A stretch of 12,012 nucleotides of DNA, from the NCBI GenBank assembly GCA_022448765.1, contig JAKUTI010000065.1, positions 1-12,012 of the forward strand, read 5' to 3'. The DNA comes from Pseudomonadales bacterium. Lineage in GTDB: Bacteria; Pseudomonadota; Gammaproteobacteria; Pseudomonadales; Azotimanducaceae. The translations under genes were made by a program, and so were the position numbers. Shown in pieces: positions 6,656 to 12,012 of the stretch (the first letter of the stretch is position 1; each line of letters begins with the position of its first letter). The notes under the pieces were generated by a model. That model did not search any database. It was given only the letters and a program-made list of their open reading frames with translations, and had not been told where the DNA came from.

Positions 6656-7454
6656 CCGGCATCATTTCCGAGCGTTCATGGAAAATCCCGATGAGGAGAA
6701 ATCGAACGCGATTCATTCCACATCGGGGGCTAAGGATTATGGATTTCAAGGTGCGCTCGTGGGTGGTGCCACTGTGTATGGCTGGGTTGCATCATGGATT
6801 GTCGAGACGCTGGGAAAGCAATGGTTAAACTTCGGTTGGGCTCGAGTTCGTTTTCGCCAACCCGTCTATCCTGGAAACGAATTGGAGCTTGTCCTTGATG
6901 ATGACGGGACAATTGATGTCCATCGTGATGTTGACGATGTGTCGTGTATTTCTGGTCAAGTTGGGCAAGGCGAAGCGCCTTGGTTGGGGGACATAAGAAT
7001 TCCCAGTCGACGACCACCTGAGTCGATGCCTGATCCCTTACCCCATCTAACCCTTGCCAACGCGCCAGTGGGACAGGAATTGCGATCACGTGAGGTGGAT
7101 TTGTCCGTGGCCGATGCGGAGGCTTACGCACGTCACAAACAAGGGGAGACCTTGGATTGTTTTTACGGATCTGGGGCATTGGTTCATCCAGCGTGGATAG
7201 CTGAGCAACCTATTCACTGGCTTCACCATTCGTACGATTACGGGCCATCAATTCACGCTGAGAGTCGTATTCAACACTTGTGCAGCGCCGAAGTTGGTCA
7301 GTCGTTCTGTGTCGCGGGAACGTGTCGTGACGCGTATGAGCGGAACGGGCATCACTACATCGTTAATGACACGGAAATCCGAGACGCGGGCGGCATAGCG
7401 ATTGCTCGGGTTCAACACACGGCAATATTTCGAGTACGAAATACAAGCGGGTAG
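6648..7454 (+). CDS. MaoC-like double hot-dog acyl-CoA hydratase/dehydratase family protein
   Basis: This 268-residue protein appears to contain two hot-dog folds. The first has SNAIHS (19-24), then AKDYGFQGALVGGATVYGWV (28-47) and VRFRQPVYPGNELEL (67-81). This matches the MaoC pattern of an N-P-I/L-H loop, a GF-x-G-A turn and an RF-x-x-PV strand. The second includes LVHPAW (178-183), GPSIHAESRIQH (199-210) and a closing strand HTAIFRV (257-263). His23 is kept, but the Asp normally five residues before it in R-specific hydratases is Lys18. Activity may therefore rely on other residues or be altered. Its ATG lies eight bases inside the CoA-transferase gene with AGGAG ahead of it, indicating translational coupling. 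It probably acts on the CoA ester formed by that enzyme (inference). Confidence 0.8.
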   Translation: MPSRHHFRAFMENPDEEKSNAIHSTSGAKDYGFQGALVGGATVYGWVASWIVETLGKQWLNFGWARVRFRQPVYPGNELELVLDDDGTIDVHRDVDDVSCISGQVGQGEAPWLGDIRIPSRRPPESMPDPLPHLTLANAPVGQELRSREVDLSVADAEAYARHKQGETLDCFYGSGALVHPAWIAEQPIHWLHHSYDYGPSIHAESRIQHLCSAEVGQSFCVAGTCRDAYERNGHHYIVNDTEIRDAGGIAIARVQHTAIFRVRNTSG

Positions 7455-7459
7455 CTGGC

Positions 7460-7482
7460 GACTTCGCTCAGTACGCGGAGTC
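7460..7482 (+). terminator. Hairpin between convergent genes (possible terminator)
   Basis: GACTTCGC at 7460-7467 and GCGGAGTC at 7475-7482 form an eight-pair stem with one G-U wobble in the plus-strand RNA and a seven-base loop. It starts six bases after the MaoC-like stop and touches the stop codon of the facing CoA-transferase gene. There is no T-run, so it would be at best a weak or factor-assisted terminator. Confidence 0.35.
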
Positions 7483-8768
7483 TAGATGGCACCCTCAGTA
7501 CGTAACGTTTCGATTTCGTCATCCGAGTAACCGAGATCGTGGAGAATGCTGTCTGTGTGTTCTCCTACGTCAGGAGCTTTTTTCACGCCTTGCACCGGCA
7601 ACCCATCGATATTCAACGGGTGATTGATCACCCATTCCGTGCCGACGTCTTCTGCAGGCGGTTTTATGATGTTGTTGACTTTCAGTTGAGGATCTTCGGA
7701 TAGATCTCCGAGGGTTCCCACGAGTGATACTGGGACCGACGTCTGGTTGAACGCTGATATCCAGTGGCCGGCATCGTGGCGTCGAAGCAACGGACGTAAT
7801 TCCTCTGCTAACGTTTCGCCCGACGTAACGCGGGCTCGTCTCGAATTGAACCGTGGATCTTCCAGGAGATGCGTCGCTTCAAGAACGCGGAAGAAGGCCT
7901 CAATTTCTTCGTCGGACCGAACCATCGTGAACTGCAAGAAGCGATTATCGGCGGTTTCGTAAAGCTCTCGGGTGAAGTGTCGTGCGGCTACCTTGGGGTA
8001 GTTAGAGAAGTCTCCGTCGGCGAATACTGCTGAGGCGATGCATGATGCAGACCAGACCCCGTTGGCAATTAAGGAGGTATGAACCATGCTGCCTTTGCCG
8101 GTTCGTTCCCGTCGCAACAAGGCCGTCACTATTGCTGCATAAAGGGATACGGCCGTCGGATGGTCGCCCATTCCCGGGACCGATTGTGCCGGAGGCGAGT
8201 TTGGCGATCGCACTAGATCCATTAGACCGCTTCGAGCCCAATAAGCGACGAGATCAAATCCCTCGCGGTCCCGCTCAGGACCCTTCTCTCCGTATGCGGT
8301 TAACGAGGCATATATTACGTCGGGGTTGATGGACTTAATTTCGTCATAAGTAAGGCCCATGTCGCGCCGCATGTGCAATGGGTGATTCGTGACATAGATA
8401 TCACACTCTTGAGCCAACTGGCGCAGAATCGTCTTACCCATTTCCGTCTTCAGATTAAGGGTGATGGATCGTTTGTTACGAGCGTCTTGAACCCATGTGT
8501 AGTTGATACTGGCATCCGGCGTCCCGGGCGCTATTGCGAGCCCTCGATAAGCGTCCCCCGAACCGGGAATCTCTACTTTAATCACGTCGGCGCCGAAGTC
8601 GGCGAGGATGGTCGCGGCAACGGGCCCTGCTATCCACGAACCGACATCCAACACTTTTAGACCCGAAAAAAGGAGATCTTCTCGTTGCATCTTCAATCGC
8701 TCACCGTCGGAATTCGTTGCCTTCATGGTAGTCGAAAGACGGCGTACTGATAGGGAAGGTTTCAACAC
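7482..8768 (-). CDS. Family III CoA-transferase (CaiB/BaiF family)
   Basis: This protein of up to 428 residues has the full single-module layout. SGLKVLDVGSWIAGPVAATI (35-54) is the first Rossmann strand and helix, and FGADVIKVEIPG (58-69) follows. ARNKRSITLNLK (96-107) and ASLTAYGEKGP (154-164) come next, then catalytic Asp202 in GMGDHPTA and VHTSLIANG (229-237). The small domain reaches about 365, and the closing helix GEHTDSILHDLGYSDDEI (402-419) is typical. The GTG at 8768 has a strong AGGAAGG ribosome binding site five bases away. However, family members usually begin like the Met at residue 27 (ATG at 8690, preceded by GGTGAG), so the first 26 residues are doubtful. It faces the MaoC-like gene and is divergent from the SDR gene. 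The CoA donor and acceptor are not predictable. Confidence 0.92.
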   Translation of the reverse strand: MLKPSLSVRRLSTTMKATNSDGERLKMQREDLLFSGLKVLDVGSWIAGPVAATILADFGADVIKVEIPGSGDAYRGLAIAPGTPDASINYTWVQDARNKRSITLNLKTEMGKTILRQLAQECDIYVTNHPLHMRRDMGLTYDEIKSINPDVIYASLTAYGEKGPERDREGFDLVAYWARSGLMDLVRSPNSPPAQSVPGMGDHPTAVSLYAAIVTALLRRERTGKGSMVHTSLIANGVWSASCIASAVFADGDFSNYPKVAARHFTRELYETADNRFLQFTMVRSDEEIEAFFRVLEATHLLEDPRFNSRRARVTSGETLAEELRPLLRRHDAGHWISAFNQTSVPVSLVGTLGDLSEDPQLKVNNIIKPPAEDVGTEWVINHPLNIDGLPVQGVKKAPDVGEHTDSILHDLGYSDDEIETLRTEGAI

Positions 8769-8840
8769 GTCCTTCCTTTGGCGAACACCGGCAAATGTAT
8801 GCGATATCGGCTAAGTTAGATCTTTGGATCAGATGGAAAA
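8769..8840. promoter_or_regulatory. Short divergent region between CoA-transferase and SDR genes
   Basis: Only 72 bases separate the two divergent starts (150 if the CoA-transferase starts at 8690). The stretch includes GATATC near its middle and must contain or overlap both promoters. No hexamer pair was convincing, so exact sites are not called. Shared regulation of the two genes is plausible. Confidence 0.3.
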
Positions 8841-9620
8841 ATGATGGAATTGCAGGGTCGCGTAACAGTGATTACCGGAGGTGCGAGCGGGATCGGGGCA
8901 GCCTGTGCCCGAGCTTTCTCATTGGAGGGGGCGAAAGTCGTCATTGCAGACGTAAACGTTGAAGGTGCACGCGCTGTTGCCGACGACATCGGTGCTATTG
9001 CGATCGCTTGTGATGTGGGGAAGGAAGAGGATGTTGGTTCGCTCGTCGAAATGACTGAGAAAGAGGTCGGAACAATCGACGTGTTCTTTAGCAACGCGGC
9101 TGTGGCAACGGGAGGCGACCCGATATCCACGCCTGTCGATACCTGGCAACAACAATGGCAAATCAATGTCATGGGCCACGTCTACGCGGTTCGAGCGGTC
9201 TTGCCTGCCATGTTGGCGCGGGGTGAGGGCTATCTCGTTCACACGGCGTCGATGGCGGGTATCCTCACGTCTCAGGGCAATGTTACGTACGCGACGACGA
9301 AACACGCAGTGGTTGGCCTGGCCGAGTGGCTGTCAATTACGTACCACGATCAAGGTATTAGAACGTCCCTGTTAGCGCCTTTAGGGGTGAACACACCTAT
9401 GCTGGGTGGTGGAAACTCTCCGTTTGCGCGCACAGCAGCAGGACCTGTGAAGGAACCAGAAGACGTCGCCGAGATGGTTGTTCGAGCGATTCGCGATGAA
9501 CGATTCCTTATATTGACCGATGAAATTGCGCAAACGTGGATGGAACGCAAGACGAACGATCTCGATCGCTGGCTGCACGGGATGCGTCGGCTACAAAGAA
9601 AAATAGACGAGTTGGGTTGA
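8841..9620 (+). CDS. Short-chain dehydrogenase/reductase (classical SDR)
   Basis: This 259-residue classical SDR would oxidise an alcohol or reduce a ketone with a nicotinamide cofactor in the cytoplasm. The nucleotide motif TGGASGIG is at 12-19. Asp37 ends the second strand (VVIADVN), which usually means NAD(H) rather than NADP(H). CDVG at 57-60 contacts adenine. The NNAG motif is varied to SNAA at 84-87. The catalytic tetrad Asn109, Ser137, Tyr150 and Lys154 (YATTK) is complete. After the active site the usual PG turn reads APLGVNTPM. Two adjacent ATGs (8841, 8844) are possible; GGA at 8835-8837 suits the second slightly better. It lies divergent from a CoA-transferase and in the same direction as the monooxygenase further on, which often acts on a ketone. 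Confidence 0.94.
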   Translation: MMELQGRVTVITGGASGIGAACARAFSLEGAKVVIADVNVEGARAVADDIGAIAIACDVGKEEDVGSLVEMTEKEVGTIDVFFSNAAVATGGDPISTPVDTWQQQWQINVMGHVYAVRAVLPAMLARGEGYLVHTASMAGILTSQGNVTYATTKHAVVGLAEWLSITYHDQGIRTSLLAPLGVNTPMLGGGNSPFARTAAGPVKEPEDVAEMVVRAIRDERFLILTDEIAQTWMERKTNDLDRWLHGMRRLQRKIDELG

Positions 9621-9666
9621 ATCAAAGTCCTCGCAGAGATGAACCAGGGCGACTGAATGCCAAACC

Positions 9667-10359
9667 CTAGGGCGCTAAACGAAGACCGATCGTCACTCCG
9701 TGCGTATCCCAAGAACTGCCTTCAACACCAAGAACTAAGGAAGCCTTGGGGAAATTCCACAAGAATTTGAAACCGTAAACAGCCTCAGTTGACCCGTTGA
9801 ACTCAAGATAATCGTCGATATCGCCAGTGTCCCGTGATGTGGCAAGTTGAGTAAGCGTGTCTTGATCAATGGAGCGGGACATTTTGGCGTGACGTTGAAT
9901 TCCCGCATCGACTATGCATTCCCAAGTGTAGGGGTTGCCGAAGCGCCAACCGATTCTCGCGGCAACGTCGTTGCCGCTCCGACTTTTGTTGTTCGACCTG
10001 AAGTCCCAATTACGAGGGCCAGCTTCGACAAAAATGTCCACGCCGTCCAAGGGCAGGACTTTGAGCGCTCGAAGATACGAGGATTTATCCGCTAAACGGT
10101 CGGCGGCGATATGGAAACCTACGCCAAATTGGTAATCGGATAGTGCCACTTCGCGGTGTTTGCCGTCGACATCAATAGCGTCGGCTTCTCCGTATAGGTA
10201 GAGCGACGCGGGCAGTGCGATAGACGCACGACCTCGCAATCCCTCTTTGTCACCGTGGACGTAGTGGCCCTCGACATACGTGTAGTCGTATGCCATCGGG
10301 TCTCCCATTGCGTTGAACGTGAAAACCAACAAGATCAAGCGGAATATTTTCGTAGTCAC
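9667..10359 (-). CDS. Predicted outer-membrane beta-barrel protein with signal peptide
   Basis: This 230-residue protein starts at GTG; an in-frame TAG upstream excludes an earlier start. Residues 1-23 form a signal peptide: Lys4 and Arg7, a hydrophobic core LILLVFTF (8-15), and a likely cut near DPMA. The mature part is full of alternating polar and hydrophobic stretches ending in aromatic residues (YDYTYVEGHYVHG, ASLYLYGEADAIDV, YQFGVGFHIA, DIFVEAGPRNWDF, AARIGWRF, YGFKFLWNF, SLVLGVEGSSW, GVTIGLRLAP). These are typical of amphipathic barrel strands, perhaps eight to ten. The last residue is Pro rather than the usual Phe or aromatic. It may be a small channel or structural barrel in the outer membrane; no named family is certain. 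It stands alone, converging with the SDR gene. Confidence 0.75.
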   Translation of the reverse strand: MTTKIFRLILLVFTFNAMGDPMAYDYTYVEGHYVHGDKEGLRGRASIALPASLYLYGEADAIDVDGKHREVALSDYQFGVGFHIAADRLADKSSYLRALKVLPLDGVDIFVEAGPRNWDFRSNNKSRSGNDVAARIGWRFGNPYTWECIVDAGIQRHAKMSRSIDQDTLTQLATSRDTGDIDDYLEFNGSTEAVYGFKFLWNFPKASLVLGVEGSSWDTHGVTIGLRLAP

Positions 10360-10778
10360 GAAGAAGCCAACCTACCGACACCGCTGGGTTCGTTCTGACC
10401 GGTGTAAATCGACACGACAAGAGAAAACTTGTCTGAAATTACGAAACAACCAAAGAGACGATTCATGATCTTATACCGCGGTGTTCACTTGAAACTGTGA
10501 ATGTCAGCTGAGGCCCTGACTGAGCCTGGTTAGATAAGGAACTGTGAGAGTAGGGGCCAGTATTATAACTCATTGATGTATATAAGAAAAATAGGGAGGA
10601 AACGACTTTGTGTTTAGCAAGTCGATAGCCTCAAGAGTAGGCGTTCTTAAAGCTCCGAATTCGTGATTCGCGTCGCGGTAGAGAACGTTGTTGGGACAAC
10701 TAAGGTTGAACGAAGACGACTTGCAGGCGATATTTAGGCCTTGCGACGTCAGGTCGAACTAGGAGGGGGTGAACGACG
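10360..10778. other. Long non-coding gap between the barrel protein and the monooxygenase
   Basis: These 419 bases carry no recognised gene in either direction. AT-rich patches lie at 10561-10590 (TATAAC at 10564-10569, and TATAAT on the minus strand at 10567-10562) and at 10470-10475 (TATAAG on the minus strand). These are candidate -10 regions for the two divergent genes, without clear -35 partners. GTTGT at 10687-10691 and ACAAC at 10696-10700 form a short inverted repeat about 80 bases before the monooxygenase start. A possible 18-codon ORF lies at 10610-10666. The length suggests a long regulated leader for the monooxygenase (inference). Confidence 0.4.
10610..10666 (+). CDS. Possible 18-codon small ORF in the monooxygenase leader
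   Basis: A GTG at 10610 preceded by AGGGAGGA at 10593-10600, nine bases away, opens an 18-codon frame VFSKSIASRVGVLKAPNS ending in TGA. The ribosome binding site is strong, but there is no homology signal and the start codon is GTG. It could be a leader peptide affecting the monooxygenase gene 113 bases downstream, or chance. Confidence 0.15.
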   Translation: MFSKSIASRVGVLKAPNS

Positions 10779-12012
10779 ATGAGCAAGGTACTACCGCGTA
10801 AGTATTCCAATCTGGGATTCGACCCCGATGCGCTTCGTGAGAAGTATCGAGAAGAACGTGACAAACGTTTGCGACCGGATGCAAACGAGCAGTACGTCGA
10901 AGTTAACGGCGCGTTTGCACATTTCGTTGACGATCCCTATGCCGAATCCGACTTGTCGCGAGAACCGTTAGAGGACGAGGTCGATGTCGTCATTATTGGT
11001 GGTGGATTTGGCGGACTTCTGGCAGCCGCACGATTTAGAGAAGCCGGTATCGACGATATAAGAATTGTCGAGGCGGGTGGTGATTTCGGTGGGACGTGGT
11101 ACTGGAATCGCTATCCCGGCGCTCAATGCGATATCGAGTCGTATTGTTATCTACCGCTGCTAGAAGAGCTCGGCTACATGCCAAAGGAGAAGTACTCGTA
11201 CGCACCCGAAATTTTTGAGCACTCGCAGCGTATTGCAAAGGCCTATGACTTGTACGAAGCCGCTTGTTTTCAAACGAGAGTGACGGAATTGCGATGGAAT
11301 GAGGATTCCGCACGATGGATCGTATCGACTGATCGAGACGATGCTATGAAAGCCCGGTTTGTCGTTATGGCAACTGGGCCGTTGAACAGACCCAAATTAC
11401 CGGCCATACCCGGAATTGAGAGCTTTGAGGGTCACACGTTTCACACCAGTCGTTGGGATTACGAGTACACCGGGGGTGACCACAACGGGGACTTGACAAA
11501 TTTGGGCGACAAAGTGGTCGCCATGATTGGCACTGGAGCTACCACCATCCAAGCAGCCCCCTACGTTGGGGCCCATGCGAAGCATCTCTATGTGTTCCAA
11601 AGAACACCGTCGTCGGTGGACGTGCGCGGAAATACACCAACGGACCCTGAGTGGGCAAAGTCGTTAAAGCCCGGTTGGCAGCGAGCGCGGCGAGAGAATT
11701 TCAATGACATGGTTATCGGGCGACCTGTTGAGGAAGACTTAGTCAATGACGGTTGGACGGATATCTTCCGGACTCTCGCTAGCATGATGCCGCGAGGCAA
11801 TGAGGAGCAGATCTCGATGGAAGAAGCAGCTGCGCTAGCAGAACTAGCTGATTTCAAGAAAATGAATGGCATTCGCGGCCGTGTCAATAAACACGTTACG
11901 GATCCAGAAACCGCTGAGGCGTTGAAGCCCTGGTATCGGCAATTCTGCAAACGCCCCACATTTAACGACGAGTACCTGCCCACCTTCGATCGGGAGAACG
12001 TAACGCTTGTCG
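10779..12012 (+). CDS. Flavin-containing monooxygenase with Baeyer-Villiger fingerprint, N-terminal 411 residues (runs off right edge)
   Basis: The frame is open from the ATG at 10779, with AGGAGGGGG ending ten bases before it, to the window edge. It gives 411 codons of a protein probably 530-620 long. A 65-residue N-terminal extension (from MSKVLPRKYSNLGFDPDALR) precedes the FAD Rossmann motif GGGFGG (74-79), with Glu98 closing the second strand. GGTWYWNRYPGAQCD (104-118) is the BVMO signature. The type I fingerprint FxGxxxHxxxWD is complete as F216, G218, H222, W226, D227. The NADPH Rossmann motif is GTGATT (251-256), with Thr in place of the last Gly. Such enzymes insert oxygen next to a ketone using FAD, NADPH and O2 to make esters or lactones. 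It lies downstream of the SDR, a possible source of ketone. The natural substrate is unknown. Confidence 0.93.
   Translation, partial: MSKVLPRKYSNLGFDPDALREKYREERDKRLRPDANEQYVEVNGAFAHFVDDPYAESDLSREPLEDEVDVVIIGGGFGGLLAAARFREAGIDDIRIVEAGGDFGGTWYWNRYPGAQCDIESYCYLPLLEELGYMPKEKYSYAPEIFEHSQRIAKAYDLYEAACFQTRVTELRWNEDSARWIVSTDRDDAMKARFVVMATGPLNRPKLPAIPGIESFEGHTFHTSRWDYEYTGGDHNGDLTNLGDKVVAMIGTGATTIQAAPYVGAHAKHLYVFQRTPSSVDVRGNTPTDPEWAKSLKPGWQRARRENFNDMVIGRPVEEDLVNDGWTDIFRTLASMMPRGNEEQISMEEAAALAELADFKKMNGIRGRVNKHVTDPETAEALKPWYRQFCKRPTFNDEYLPTFDRENVTLV

Noticed and set aside
6730..7179. 149-residue minus-strand open frame inside the MaoC-like gene
   Set aside because: It is antisense to a supported gene, and its His/Pro/Arg-rich composition is typical of a shadow frame.
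9665..9672. CCCTAGGG palindrome at the end of the barrel-protein gene
   Set aside because: It is eight bases with no loop and no T-run, so it is not a credible terminator and is likely chance.
11588..11983. 131-residue minus-strand open frame inside the monooxygenase gene
   Set aside because: The plus strand here encodes conserved monooxygenase sequence that is continuous with the BVMO motifs.
1..12012. Insertion sequences, integrases, CRISPR arrays, tRNA or rRNA genes, toxin-antitoxin or phage-defence genes
   Set aside because: No transposase or integrase motifs, regularly spaced repeats, cloverleaf-like sequences or defence-type proteins were seen. Every gene of appreciable length fits metabolism or the cell envelope.

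Overview
The window looks like part of an accessory catabolic region of a Gram-negative bacterium. The evidence for Gram-negative is a secreted outer-membrane beta-barrel-like protein at 9667-10359. Base composition is close to balanced by eye. The gene set (luciferase-like oxidoreductases, CaiB-type CoA-transferases, MaoC and CitE homologues, a Baeyer-Villiger-type monooxygenase) fits an aerobic environmental proteobacterium, perhaps a marine gammaproteobacterium. That placement is inference and no marker gene confirms it.

Layout from left to right. On the minus strand, a luciferase-like oxidoreductase (210-1073) is followed by the first 50 codons of a flavodoxin-like protein that runs off the left edge (1-152). 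Divergent from them is a carboxymuconolactone-decarboxylase-family protein (1208-1756), followed by a CitE-type CoA-ester lyase (1972-2820). Converging on these is a minus-strand pair: a glyoxalase I-like VOC protein (3933-4358) and a second luciferase-like oxidoreductase (2860-3807). Divergent again is a tightly coupled pair: a 665-residue two-module family III CoA-transferase (4658-6655) whose end overlaps a double hot-dog MaoC-like protein (6648-7454). A second, ordinary family III CoA-transferase (7482-8768, minus) faces them and is divergent from an SDR dehydrogenase (8841-9620). An outer-membrane protein (9667-10359, minus) and a long gap precede a flavin monooxygenase with the Baeyer-Villiger fingerprint (10779 onward), which runs off the right edge.

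Taken together the genes could form an oxidation and acyl-CoA catabolism set. The SDR would make a ketone and the monooxygenase an ester or lactone. CoA-transferases would activate the resulting acid, the MaoC-like protein would hydrate or dehydrate the CoA ester, and the CitE-like enzyme would split a beta-hydroxyacyl-CoA into smaller units. The luciferase-like and flavodoxin-like proteins add flavin or F420 redox steps. The substrate cannot be read from the sequence. No regulator, transposase, tRNA, rRNA or CRISPR array was found.

The most unusual item is the two-module CoA-transferase. Its first half keeps the catalytic Asp but lacks most of the small domain, while its second half has the small domain but lacks the Asp.
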